Below, one piece after another: positions 31,436-38,913 of a stretch of DNA of 64,000 bases. Position 1 is the stretch's first letter. Each line of letters opens with the position of its first letter. Source of the stretch: CAWGOF01 sp963824225 (GTDB lineage: Bacteria; Acidobacteriota; Polarisedimenticolia; Polarisedimenticolales; Polarisedimenticolaceae); contig CAWGOF010000003.1 in NCBI GenBank assembly GCA_963824225.1, forward strand, positions 1,426,001 through 1,490,000. Reading direction: 5' to 3'. Below the pieces are notes generated by a model. That model did not search any database. It saw only the letters and a program-made list of their open reading frames with translations, and was not told the origin of the DNA. Position numbers and translations under genes: made by a program.

Positions 31436-32395
31436 TCAGCGCTCGCCGGCGTACAGGCGCAAACGCGCGGCGCTCAGCGTGTCGAGACCCGGGCGCTCCT
31501 CGATCAGCTCGTGCTCGGCCGCGGTGTGAAACGAAACGACGACCCAGTTGTCCTTGGGCACGACGCCCTGGTGCCAGACGTTCGGCGGGATCGAGATCCA
31601 GCGCTCGGACACGGGCACGCTCTCGTCGTCCTTGAGCAGGTGGGACGACCAGTCCCCGTCGAGCCGGGTCTGGAAGTCGCCCGATCCGCGGTACGACGTC
31701 ATCCGCTGGTGGCTGTTGGGATGCCTCTCGGCTCCGGTCGTCGTGTTGCCGCGCAGGATGAACACCCAGCTCGAGCGGATCTCCCCGGGAAGCGGGGCCG
31801 TGTACACGTCGAGCGGGATCGGCTCCCAGGCCAGGAGGTCGTCGGGCCGGGTCCGCAGCTTCGCCTCGACGCGGGCGACGATCGCGTCGATCCGCGGGCG
31901 CACGCCCTCGGTCCGCACCGCGAGGTCGAGGGCCTCGAGGATCCGCGACTCGAGCAGGTGCGCGCGCACGCGATGCGCGAGATCGGCCGGGTACACGGGC
32001 TCGCGCGACGTGTCGATCTCGTCGAGCGGCCACCATCGCACCTCGGTGATGCCCTCGCGCCGGTGCGCGCCTTCGACCGACGGACCGAGAATGCCGTTGT
32101 GTCGGGTCACGAGATAGAACCGGTCGGTCTGGGAGATCGTGCGATCGGCGAACGGGAACACCGCATGGCCGGTCCACAGGGACGAAAGCGAGACGTCCTC
32201 GGCCCCCAGCTCCTCCACCGCCTCGCGACGCGCGGCCTGCTCCGCCGTCTCCCCGGGCTCGATCCCGCCGCCAGGCGTGGCCCAGAACTCGCGGCCGTGG
32301 CCGTCGTTGTGCCGGAACAGCAGCACCCGCAGGCTGGCGTCGATCAGGACGAGACGGGAGGCGGAGCGGATCTCGATCGGCTTGGGCTCAGTCAT
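31436..32395 (-). CDS. Nudix hydrolase fused to a cupin-like domain (319 aa)
   Basis: Residues 10-160 form a Nudix domain with a complete Nudix box at about 44-66 (GIEPGE, then RREAVEELG), so a nucleoside-diphosphate-linked or pyrophosphate substrate and Mg are expected. Residues 185-310 form a second domain with HPNSHQRMTSYRGSG and PPNVWHQGVVPKDNW, the His-rich strands of a cupin metal site. The two in one chain are unusual and suggest that hydrolysis of a nucleotide derivative is linked to binding or further conversion of the product. It overlaps the upstream SRPBCC gene by 8 nt. Confidence 0.82.
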   Translation of the reverse strand: MTEPKPIEIRSASRLVLIDASLRVLLFRHNDGHGREFWATPGGGIEPGETAEQAARREAVEELGAEDVSLSSLWTGHAVFPFADRTISQTDRFYLVTRHNGILGPSVEGAHRREGITEVRWWPLDEIDTSREPVYPADLAHRVRAHLLESRILEALDLAVRTEGVRPRIDAIVARVEAKLRTRPDDLLAWEPIPLDVYTAPLPGEIRSSWVFILRGNTTTGAERHPNSHQRMTSYRGSGDFQTRLDGDWSSHLLKDDESVPVSERWISIPPNVWHQGVVPKDNWVVVSFHTAAEHELIEERPGLDTLSAARLRLYAGER

Positions 32396-32870
32396 GGTCG
32401 ATCCCCGGAGGATAGCGGTCGGGGACGAGGTTCAGGCGCACGTCGTGCTCGAGAAGTGCCTTGAGACCGGCGAGCACGATCGTGAACCCCTGCGTCGAGT
32501 CGGCGACCTGCTTGACCAGCGCGTCGCCGTCGCCGACGAAGCCGCTGTTCGCGATCGCGACGAACGTCGTCCCGTCGTCGCGCGCCGTGAACGTCCATTC
32601 CACGGTCGTCGGGCCCTCGCCGCCCGTCCACTCGATGAGGATACGCCGGTTCGGCTCGAGGGCCTTGGGCGTAACGCGCGTCGAGACGCCGTACATGTCC
32701 CAGTGCCACTCGACCGACCGACCGAGCTCGAGCCGACCCGTGCTGCGCGTGAACCAGAATTTCATCGTGATCGCGGGATCGACGAACGCCTGGAACACGT
32801 CCGCGACCGGCCGGCGAATCAACATCCCGGTCTTGGCGACCGGCACTTTCAGCAACCGGAGGTCGTCCAC
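32388..32870 (-). CDS. SRPBCC/AHSA1-type START-like protein (160 aa)
   Basis: The AHSA1 pattern is clear: IRRPVADVFQAFVDPAITMKFWF, GRSVEWHWDMYG, RILIEWTGGEGPTTVEWTF and a final amphipathic helix FTIVLAGLKALLEHDVRLNL. These proteins form a helix-grip cavity for hydrophobic ligands; no catalytic role is implied. GTG 32870 is preferred because GGAG lies 6 nt before it; longer frames extend into the neighbouring gene's 3' region, and an internal ATG would cut into the first strand. It overlaps the Nudix-cupin gene downstream by 8 nt. Confidence 0.8.
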   Translation of the reverse strand: MDDLRLLKVPVAKTGMLIRRPVADVFQAFVDPAITMKFWFTRSTGRLELGRSVEWHWDMYGVSTRVTPKALEPNRRILIEWTGGEGPTTVEWTFTARDDGTTFVAIANSGFVGDGDALVKQVADSTQGFTIVLAGLKALLEHDVRLNLVPDRYPPGIDHD

Positions 32871-32913
32871 CGGGACTCCGATCGCCGCATCCCCGGAGAA
32901 AGCGTACACCAAG

Positions 32914-33105
32914 CTAGCGCTTGCGTGCACGCGATCTTGTCTTCGTCTTCTTCTTCACCGACCTGCGTTTCGTCGGGTGAACACGCTCGGGCAGCTTGGC
33001 CCGTCCGGTCGACCGGTTCCACTCCTCGTAGGTCTCGGGCGTGATCTTGCCCTCGACCAGGAGCTCGGCGAACTTGCGCCGCTGCGCCTTGCTCTTGAAC
33101 GGCAT
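32914..33105 (-). CDS. Small basic conserved protein (63 aa)
   Basis: MPFKSKAQRRKFAELLVEG at the N-terminus and a KITPETYEEWNRSTG helix followed by a Lys/Arg-rich tail (TKRRSVKKKTKTRSRARKR) match a family of short basic proteins found widely in bacteria and phages, probably nucleic-acid binding. The ATG shares one base with the stop of the upstream gene (TGATG), so translation is coupled. Function not established. Confidence 0.7.
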   Translation of the reverse strand: MPFKSKAQRRKFAELLVEGKITPETYEEWNRSTGRAKLPERVHPTKRRSVKKKTKTRSRARKR

Positions 33106-33584
33106 CAGGCAGAGCGCTTCATCGCGCGGCGGTGTGCCACCTGCGCCACGATGACCTTCTTGGGCTTGGCCTTTGGCTTCACGGGCTGCTGCCGCTCGAG
33201 CTCGCCGATCACGTCCTTCAGGAACGCGATCATCCGCTTGCGCTGGCCCTCGGGCGTGGCGCTCCACTTCTCGCTGTTCGCCCGCTTGTGGGCGATCTTG
33301 AACTTCATCCCGGTCATCGACGTCGTGTATTCGTTCGCGTTGAGCTTCTTCACGTTCTGGTGCGCCAGGATGTACCAGTGGTACTCGGTACCGACCGGAA
33401 CGCCCGATCCTTCGGGGGCCTTGCCGGCGCGGTGCTTCGTCACCGCGTAGCTGATCTGCCACAGGTCGGGTGTGACCTTGGTCTCTTTCCATTCGCCCTG
33501 GTCGTAGTACCACTTGTGGCTGCGGCCGACGCGCATCCCCGTGTACTTCTTGCCTTCGTGCTCCTTGAACTGGTCGTAGGACAT
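33105..33584 (-). CDS. Conserved protein of unknown function (159 aa)
   Basis: A soluble protein beginning MSYDQFKEHEGKKYTGMRVG, with aromatic-rich strands (SHKWYYDQGEWKETKV, EYHWYILAHQNVKKL) and a basic C-terminal tail (KPKAKPKKVIVAQVAHRRAMKRSA). The tail suggests nucleic-acid or polyanion binding. No domain is recognised. It is coupled by a 1-nt overlap to the 63-residue basic protein and lies 12 bp after the gene at 33597-33974, forming a three-gene unit of unknowns. Confidence 0.65.
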   Translation of the reverse strand: MSYDQFKEHEGKKYTGMRVGRSHKWYYDQGEWKETKVTPDLWQISYAVTKHRAGKAPEGSGVPVGTEYHWYILAHQNVKKLNANEYTTSMTGMKFKIAHKRANSEKWSATPEGQRKRMIAFLKDVIGELERQQPVKPKAKPKKVIVAQVAHRRAMKRSA

Positions 33585-33596
33585 CGCGTTCTCCGA

Positions 33597-33974
33597 CTAT
33601 CTCTCGGGCGCGGGACGGCGCCAGGCCTCGTACACGCCGTCGAGCTCGTCCATCCAGAACTGGACCTCGTCGCGACCGTAACCGAGCCGACCGAGATCGC
33701 GGGCCAGCTCGTAGAACGCCGGGCTCGGCTTCCCGCCGATCCCGACCGCGACCGCGCCGAGCATCGGCCGGCCGGCCAGCACCTCGTCCTCGGAGATCTC
33801 TCCCAGGATCTGCCCCGTCGCAGCGTTCATGAAGCCGTTGTTGGACGGAAGGCCCGTGATCCAGGCGATCTCTTGGTAGGTGATTACGCCGCGATACTGC
33901 GCCGCTCGCAGGAGCTCGGTCATCACGTGGTAGTAGGTCACCGTGCCTCTGAACCTGGTGCCGATCTTCCCCAT
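33597..33974 (-). CDS. Unknown protein with a winged-helix-like motif (125 aa)
   Basis: The segment YRGVITYQEIAWITGLPSNNGF resembles the winged-helix turn of alkyltransferase-like proteins (GxITYxEIAxxxGLP), so DNA or nucleotide binding is possible. The rest (GEISEDEVLAGRPMLGAVAVGIGGKPSPAF) is not recognised, and the PCHR active site of true alkyltransferases is absent. ATG 33974 is the first conventional start. It is the first gene of the three-gene unit of unknowns, 111 bp from the VOC gene upstream. Confidence 0.6.
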   Translation of the reverse strand: MGKIGTRFRGTVTYYHVMTELLRAAQYRGVITYQEIAWITGLPSNNGFMNAATGQILGEISEDEVLAGRPMLGAVAVGIGGKPSPAFYELARDLGRLGYGRDEVQFWMDELDGVYEAWRRPAPER

Positions 33975-34038
33975 GTTCGACCCCAGCAATCGCCTTGCAA
34001 GGGCCGTGACAGATGAGAGGGATTCTGGAAACCGGCAT

Positions 34039-34054
34039 CTTGCGAGTGCGCAAG
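34039..34054. terminator. Hairpin after the VOC gene
   Basis: CTTGCG-AGTG-CGCAAG forms a perfect 6-bp stem with a tetraloop, 31 bp after the VOC gene stop on the minus strand. There is no clear U tract, so it may be a weak terminator or an RNA-stability hairpin separating the seven-gene overlapping operon from the genes downstream. Confidence 0.4.
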
Positions 34055-34085
34055 CCGTGCGGCGGGTGTTTACCTGTGTCTGGAA

Positions 34086-34433
34086 TTACTTCGGCTCGGA
34101 TCCAAACCGCAGAACGTGCCCGTCGGGGTCTTCGACCCGCATCTCGTACGCCCAAGAGTAGTTCTGGGGTGGGTGGCAGATGACGGCGCCCCGCGCTCGG
34201 TACTCCCCGAACAGCGACTCGACGTCTTCGACGCCGATCCAGACCCACGTTCCGGGCTGTCCCTGCGCGCCGCGGCACAGGTAGATGCCAGCCGCGTCTC
34301 GCGACACGCAGGTGAAGTCGTCGGTTCCCCATTCCGCGTTCCGAAAGCCGAGGACGTCGACGTAGTACCGGACGCTGCGCGCCATGTCGGCGACGCGAAG
34401 AATCGGGTTCGCGCACTCGAATGCGGTCTTCAT
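34086..34433 (-). CDS. VOC/glyoxalase-fold protein (115 aa)
   Basis: The vicinal-oxygen-chelate fold is visible: ANPILRVADMARSVRYYVDVLGF, CVSRDAAGIYLCRG and MRVEDPDGHVLRFGSEP. The family includes glyoxalase I, bleomycin-binding and dioxygenase proteins; with single paired modules of about 115 residues it would act as a dimer. The substrate cannot be inferred. The ATG overlaps the upstream oxidoreductase stop by 4 nt. Last gene of the tightly overlapping operon. Confidence 0.85.
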   Translation of the reverse strand: MKTAFECANPILRVADMARSVRYYVDVLGFRNAEWGTDDFTCVSRDAAGIYLCRGAQGQPGTWVWIGVEDVESLFGEYRARGAVICHPPQNYSWAYEMRVEDPDGHVLRFGSEPK

Positions 34434-35398
34434 GGCACCGTCAACACGATCTTACCCCGAGCGTGGCCTGAGGCCATCCTACGCATGGCCGCAACCGCCT
34501 CGCTCAACCGAAAGGTCGCGTCGATCACCGGGCGAACCGTTCCGCTCTCGAGCCACTGCCCCAGGGTTGTCAGGTCCTCCCGACTCGGTTGCGCCACGAA
34601 CAGGGCCAGCTTCTGGCTCACGAAGGGTGACAGCGCAAGCGTGCGGAGCACACGATCGAGAGGACCGATCCAACGACCGATCGCTCCGCCGACCGCCACG
34701 TAGATCCCCTTGGGCTCGAGGACGCGCCGGCAGTCCGCGAGCGAGCGGCTCCCCACGCAGTCGAACAGCACGTCGTACCGTATGCCAACCTTCGTGAAGT
34801 CCTCCTGCGTGTAGTCGACGACCCGGTCCGCGCCGAGCGGTCGAACGAGGTCGACGTTCCGTGTGCTGCAGACGCCGGTGACCTCCGCACCGAGCGCCTT
34901 CGCGACCTGCACTGCGAACGTGCCCACGCCGCCCGCGGCACCGTTGATCAAGACACGATGCCCCGGCTTGACCTGCGCCCGGTCGCGAAGGCCCTGGAGC
35001 GCCGTCAACCCCGCGATCGGCACCGACGCCGCCTGCTCGAACGAAACGCCCTTCGGCTTCGGAGCGACCGCGGACGCCGACGCACACGCGTACTCGGCGA
35101 GCGCACCGCGGCACGTGCCGAACACCGCGTCGCCCGGCACGAGCTGCGTGACCGACTTGCCGACCGCTTCGACCTCGCCAGCGACGTCCCTGCCGGGACG
35201 CGTCATCCTGGGCTTCCGTAGCCCCAGCGCCAGGCGCCCGATGTACGGCGTGCCGCGCATGAAATGCCAGTCGAGCGGATTGAGCGCCGCCGCGCGCACT
35301 CGGAGCAGGACCTCGGTATCGCCGGGAGTGGGCTGGGGAACGTCCTCGCATCGGAGTGCATCGGGCGAACCGTACTCTCGATAGACGATCGCCTTCAT
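34430..35398 (-). CDS. NAD(P)H quinone-oxidoreductase-like MDR dehydrogenase (322 aa)
   Basis: Zinc-free medium-chain dehydrogenase: MKAIVYREYGSPDALRCEDV, the GRDVAGEVEAVGKSV segment in place of a zinc GHE motif, and the NADPH-binding INGAAGGVGTFAVQVAKALGA (AAxGGVG). The protein should reduce quinones or activated alkenes with NADPH. Coupled by 4-nt overlaps both to the methyltransferase upstream and the VOC gene downstream. Confidence 0.88.
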   Translation of the reverse strand: MKAIVYREYGSPDALRCEDVPQPTPGDTEVLLRVRAAALNPLDWHFMRGTPYIGRLALGLRKPRMTRPGRDVAGEVEAVGKSVTQLVPGDAVFGTCRGALAEYACASASAVAPKPKGVSFEQAASVPIAGLTALQGLRDRAQVKPGHRVLINGAAGGVGTFAVQVAKALGAEVTGVCSTRNVDLVRPLGADRVVDYTQEDFTKVGIRYDVLFDCVGSRSLADCRRVLEPKGIYVAVGGAIGRWIGPLDRVLRTLALSPFVSQKLALFVAQPSREDLTTLGQWLESGTVRPVIDATFRLSEAVAAMRRMASGHARGKIVLTVP

Positions 35399-36063
35399 GA
35401 CCAGACGACCGTGTACCGCCACAACGGATGGCGGTAGAACTTCGCGCCGGGGAGTGTGGTCTCGCAGAGCACCTGCACCTCGGCCATCGTGAGGTACCGG
35501 TCGCGCGAACCGTGATCGTGCCACGCATGACGAACGGCACGCCTCTGACGCAAGCCCGATCCGATCCACCACACCGCGTCGCCGTTGCCGATCGCCGCGA
35601 GACCGGATCGAATCCAATCGCCCAAGTCTCCCAGTGCGCGAAGGTCGTGAATCACGAGCACGCCGCCGGGCGTCACCAGACTCTTCATCCGCGCGAGAGC
35701 CGACGCGGTGTCGAGGTGATGCATCGTCGCGACCGAAACCACGGCGTCGAAAGACGCGGGCTCGAATGGATGGACCATGAAATCGCCACACACGAGCTCC
35801 AGGCGCACCGCCCCAGACGAGCGCTCCCGTGCGAGGCGAATCATCTCGGACGAGGCGTCGATCCCGACGACCGGCGTGCCCCGCGCGGTGATTAAGCGCG
35901 AGAGACGACCGGCTCCGCAACCGATCTCGAGAACCCTGTCACAGTGAGCCGGGATCTGGGCCAGCACGAACGACTCGTAACGCTCCGCGCGCTCGGGCTC
36001 GTCGGCCATCAGGCGCGCGATCCGGTCGAAATCGGCCCGGACCGTCTCGAGGGGTGCGTGCAT
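35395..36063 (-). CDS. Class I SAM-dependent methyltransferase (222 aa)
   Basis: VLEIGCGAGRLSRLI (about 43-57) is motif I, VVGIDASSEMIRLA is motif II, CGDFMVHPFEPASFDAVVSVATMHHL covers motifs III-IV, characteristic of the UbiE/Methyltransf_11 type. The small-molecule or lipid substrate is unknown. It follows the DHFR-like gene by 2 nt and overlaps the quinone oxidoreductase gene by 4 nt, so it is inside the operon. Confidence 0.87.
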   Translation of the reverse strand: MHAPLETVRADFDRIARLMADEPERAERYESFVLAQIPAHCDRVLEIGCGAGRLSRLITARGTPVVGIDASSEMIRLARERSSGAVRLELVCGDFMVHPFEPASFDAVVSVATMHHLDTASALARMKSLVTPGGVLVIHDLRALGDLGDWIRSGLAAIGNGDAVWWIGSGLRQRRAVRHAWHDHGSRDRYLTMAEVQVLCETTLPGAKFYRHPLWRYTVVWS

Positions 36064-36065
36064 GC

Positions 36066-36611
36066 TCAGACGCGAGGGACTTCGTAGCGCAGCTCGGCAA
36101 ACCCCGGCCCCACATGCTGCACGGAGACCAGGCGAAGCGCAGCGGCACCAACGATTCGGCGAGGTAGCAGCGGCTTCCCCCGTCCGAGCGTGACCGAACC
36201 CACCAGAACGACGACCTCGTCGAGCAGACCGGCGTCGTAAAACTGTCCCACGAGGTCGCCTCCGCCCACGAGCCAGAGGTTCTTGGCCTGAGCAGCCGTC
36301 CGCATCTCTTCGTGGACGGGGCGCACATCTCCTTGAACGAAGCGGATGTCCGCCTCCGGCACCGCCTCGAGCTTGCGCTTCGAGAAGACCCAAGTCGGCT
36401 GCGAATACGGCCACGACGTGTGCCGGAGCATCCACTCGTACGTCGCCGAGCCCATGGCGAGCGCGCCGACGTCCTTGATGAACGCCGGATAGCTCGTCTC
36501 GTTGACATCGCCTAGCGGGAAGAGCCATTCGAGCGAATCGTCCTCGGTGGCGATGAAGCCGTCGAGGCTGGTGGCCGTGTAGTACTGGGTCTTTATGTCG
36601 CTACTTGTCAT
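36066..36611 (-). CDS. Dihydrofolate reductase-like/RibD C-terminal domain protein (181 aa)
   Basis: IKTQYYTATSLDGFIATEDD at the start, ALAMGSATYEWML in the middle and LWLVGGGDLVGQFYDAGLLDEVVVLV later are the NADPH-binding elements of the RibD_C/DHFR-like family (the GGGxLxxxF segment binds the cofactor). These stand-alone proteins are annotated as dihydrofolate reductases, but most have no proven folate activity. The ATG at 36611 overlaps the stop of the 107-residue gene by 11 nt, which fixes the start. Confidence 0.86.
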   Translation of the reverse strand: MTSSDIKTQYYTATSLDGFIATEDDSLEWLFPLGDVNETSYPAFIKDVGALAMGSATYEWMLRHTSWPYSQPTWVFSKRKLEAVPEADIRFVQGDVRPVHEEMRTAAQAKNLWLVGGGDLVGQFYDAGLLDEVVVLVGSVTLGRGKPLLPRRIVGAAALRLVSVQHVGPGFAELRYEVPRV

Positions 36612-36924
36612 ACGGCTTGGATGTTCGCGGTGCGTTGGGCGCTTGCTTGTCGAGGGATTGCCGATACTGGATGCACCCACGCATGAATTGCGGCCACTCT
36701 GGCACGACCGGGACCGGATCCGTCTTCTCCGGCAAGAGCGCCCACAGGTCCGGATGGTGCCAGCAGAGGTCGTGTCCCGAGCTGTCGCGGTGCTTACGGA
36801 TGCCTGCACGAAGCCTACGTACTTCGGCAATCAGCTCTTCTCGCGACATCTTGTCGAGGTCGGTGTCTATGGCGAGGTCCCTCCTGTCTCCTAGTTCCTC
36901 GTGCTGGACGACAGTCTCAGTCAA
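36601..36924 (-). CDS. Conserved small protein of unknown function, MSREELIAEV type (107 aa)
   Basis: A helical N-terminal half (DKMSREELIAEVRRLRAGIRKH) precedes a distinctive segment HDLCWHHPDLWALLPEKTD and PEWPQFMRGCIQYRQSLD. I recognise the sequence style as a small conserved hypothetical protein found sporadically in many bacterial phyla; its role is not known. The Cys-Trp-His-His and later Cys might bind metal. It overlaps the JAMM gene upstream by 4 nt and the DHFR-like gene downstream by 11 nt, so it was kept as an operon member rather than as noise. Confidence 0.72.
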   Translation of the reverse strand: MTETVVQHEELGDRRDLAIDTDLDKMSREELIAEVRRLRAGIRKHRDSSGHDLCWHHPDLWALLPEKTDPVPVVPEWPQFMRGCIQYRQSLDKQAPNAPRTSKPYDK

Positions 36925-37400
36925 CCACTGCGTCTAGCTCGTGGCCTCGGTTCGAGGGCGACAGGCAACTCCCTCGCTACCCCCTTCGAAGACCTAGACC
37001 CGTTGCGCCACAGGCGGACGCTTCGGCCACACACATCGTAGATCAGCTGCAGGTAGCGCCTTGGGACACCCTTGAGATCGCCAGGCCCCGGCACCGCCTC
37101 CGAGACAACGTGCGAGTGGAATACTCCTATTACTCTCTTGCTCTTACCCCCAACTTTTCTACTTGCGGCGCGCAGGTCCCTGGGGCGAATCTCGAAATGT
37201 CCGGGACGCCCACCGACGTTCTCCAAGAACATCAGGGAACACTTACCGTTGCGGTCCGCTATCAGGGCCCCGCACACTTCACTCTGATCTCTCTGCTGCG
37301 CACGAAGGGCACGTTCATGAAGACGTCGTCGCTCCGCGAACGGAAGGTGCCATTCGATGATGCGGTCGTTCGAGAATCGAGGGTCGGCAGCGGCGCTCAC
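36921..37400 (-). CDS. JAMM/Mov34-MPN-like metalloprotease or isopeptidase (159 aa)
   Basis: The zinc-binding pattern of the JAMM family is complete in spacing: Glu41 (DQSEVCGALI), His95-x-His97 (GVFHSHVVS) and Asp108, with the usual catalytic-loop Ser at 105 replaced by Gly (EAVPGPGD). JAMM enzymes remove ubiquitin-like tags or cysteine-linked groups, and bacterial versions cleave Cys from sulfur-carrier conjugates or act in defence islands. Without the Ser the activity may be altered. It is coupled by 4-nt overlaps to the DUF1801 gene before it and the 107-residue gene after it. Confidence 0.75.
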   Translation of the reverse strand: MSAAADPRFSNDRIIEWHLPFAERRRLHERALRAQQRDQSEVCGALIADRNGKCSLMFLENVGGRPGHFEIRPRDLRAASRKVGGKSKRVIGVFHSHVVSEAVPGPGDLKGVPRRYLQLIYDVCGRSVRLWRNGSRSSKGVARELPVALEPRPRARRSG

Positions 37401-37864
37401 ATTCGTTCACCGGGCAATTGGCTGGCTTGCTTCACCCAACCAGCGAATTGAGGTTCGTCGAGCTGGTCGTTCTGGTGGATGTCGAGGTAGCGCACGTGCT
37501 TGTGCTTGGACTCGCCGGGAGGAACGGGACGCAGCGACGTGCCGCGGAAGAAAGCCACCTTGACGTACTTCGTGAAGCAATGGAAATCGAGGAACCAACC
37601 CTGGCCCTCGACTCCGTAGAACGGCGAGTTCCACTTGACCGCCTTGCGCACGCCGGGGACCGTGCGCTCGATGAGCGCGTCGAGTCGGCGCCCGACGTCG
37701 CGTTTCCAGCCCGGCATCGCCGCGATGTACGCCTGCACCGGCGCATTGCCTTCAGCCTTCGCGATTTGCGGGTTGCCGCCGGCGAGGAGGGCGGCTTTCG
37801 CGGCCTTGCGGGAACGCGACTTGGCCGGCTTCGCACCTTGCCCGCTTCGCCGCCTTCTTTGCAA
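37397..37864 (-). CDS. DUF1801 (YdhG-like) protein with disturbed N-terminus
   Basis: The DUF1801 fold is intact from about residue 30: VQAYIAAMPGWKRDVGRRLDALI, VPGVRKAVKWNSPFYGVEGQ, FLDFHCFTKYVKVAFFRGTSLRPVP, HVRYLDIHQND. Such proteins are related to an iron chaperone. Upstream of the domain the natural frame appears broken: a Lys-rich leader (KSETLKKVAKKAAKR) is readable in another frame ending near 37845, and a one-base change would join it to KPAKSRSRKAAKAAL. The only start in the annotated frame is a weak TTG at 37864. It may be a frameshifted allele, a sequencing error or a naturally short version. The downstream gene overlaps by 4 nt. Confidence 0.65.
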   Translation of the reverse strand: MQRRRRSGQGAKPAKSRSRKAAKAALLAGGNPQIAKAEGNAPVQAYIAAMPGWKRDVGRRLDALIERTVPGVRKAVKWNSPFYGVEGQGWFLDFHCFTKYVKVAFFRGTSLRPVPPGESKHKHVRYLDIHQNDQLDEPQFAGWVKQASQLPGERM

Positions 37865-37968
37865 CTTTCTTCAACGTCTCGGACTTCCTGCCGGCATGCC
37901 TGGCTAGCCAGCGGTCCCTCGGTGACTGTAGATTAATGAGACCGCACAGCGATCCATTGCTTTCCCAA

Positions 37969-38829
37969 TCAACGCGCCTTCCCGTAGAAATCGGCGATTC
38001 CCTTTCTTGAGTCTTCGAGCTTCTTCAGGCACGCGTCCCGAATCGCCACCAGACTCGTCTCGGTGATCTCTGCGACCTTCGCCATGCGCCGATCGATCGC
38101 TTCCATGGACAATTCGAAGGAGTCATACCTCGCGTCGTCGACATCGGGTCCGCCACAGACGGCTTCGAGGTCGAACCCCGGCACGGCGATCTTGAGGACG
38201 TTCGTCGGTTGACGCTCGAGCGCCTCGCCGACGGCCAGCTCCATCTGCTCGATAGCCTCGGCGTCGGATGCCGCCCGCAGCCGAACGGCAATCTGAAGCC
38301 ACTCGACATCGCCCCTCGCCACTCCCCAGAGGAGCTGCTGCAACCCTTCTTGGTAACGCTTCCTGTCTGCATCCTCCCGTTTGTCGAGATGGTCCATGAT
38401 GGCTTGAGCCTCGGGTCCCTCGTAGGGCGGGTGGCAGAAGCTAGGCTCCGTCGGCCCGCGTGGCCGTGAATCTGCCGATATGAAGTACCTGTGCCCGAGA
38501 AGGAAGGGGTAGAGTTCGGTGCAGGACCGGGTCCAAATGACGACCTTCGGTTCTTCAGGCCCCTTCCAACGGCGGACTACCTTGAAGGTCACTGCTGCGC
38601 GGCTTTCGCAGCAGGGAAGGAGTTCCTCGGCGACCACGATGCCTTCGAACAACATCGCGGCTCGGTCCAACTCCCTCTTCGCCCTTTCGAATGTCGAGAG
38701 CTGCACACTCGGGTCCTGCACACAAGCGGCATCCGCGCAAGGACCGCAGCAACTCTCCAGTCGAGCTTCCGCGCTTGCTGAACCCATAAGCTGGAAGAGC
38801 CCGAGAAGAGCAATCAGGTGACGCATCAT
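37969..38829 (-). CDS. Secreted Cys-rich protein with an NTR/TIMP-like N-terminal domain (286 aa)
   Basis: A signal peptide (MMRHLIALLGLFQLMGSASA) is followed by ESCCGPCADAACVQD and a segment AAMLFEGIVVAEELLPCCE, VTFKVVRRWKGPEEPKVVIWTRSC and LGHRYFISADS that has the order of the netrin/TIMP-like OB fold (signal to strand to WKG to Cys). The C-terminal half is helical and unassigned (EQMELAVGEALERQPTNVL, RRMAKVAEITETSLVAIRDACLKKL). ATG 38829 has GAGGT upstream. Base composition is visibly poorer in GC than the neighbours, suggesting recent acquisition. It lies 104 bp upstream of the DUF1801 gene. Confidence 0.7.
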   Translation of the reverse strand: MMRHLIALLGLFQLMGSASAEARLESCCGPCADAACVQDPSVQLSTFERAKRELDRAAMLFEGIVVAEELLPCCESRAAVTFKVVRRWKGPEEPKVVIWTRSCTELYPFLLGHRYFISADSRPRGPTEPSFCHPPYEGPEAQAIMDHLDKREDADRKRYQEGLQQLLWGVARGDVEWLQIAVRLRAASDAEAIEQMELAVGEALERQPTNVLKIAVPGFDLEAVCGGPDVDDARYDSFELSMEAIDRRMAKVAEITETSLVAIRDACLKKLEDSRKGIADFYGKAR

Positions 38830-38913
38830 GGAAGACCGCACCTCGGACAGAGCGCGCCTACAAGATACATGCAGAACTGCCTGATCCCGTAACGCAACGA
38901 GAATGCCAACGGT

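Noticed and set aside
33597..33974. O6-alkylguanine alkyltransferase-like protein
   Set aside because: The winged-helix-like segment is similar, but the PCHR or PWHR signature is absent, so I only note a possible DNA-binding element.
36921..37400. Ubiquitin-like conjugation or defence system around the JAMM gene
   Set aside because: No E1, E2 or ubiquitin-like gene is visible near it; only the small unknown partner is left as a candidate.
31436..38829. Integron cassette array of small enzymes
   Set aside because: The gene types resemble cassette cargo, but the genes overlap by 4 nt, leaving no room for attC sites, and no integrase is present.
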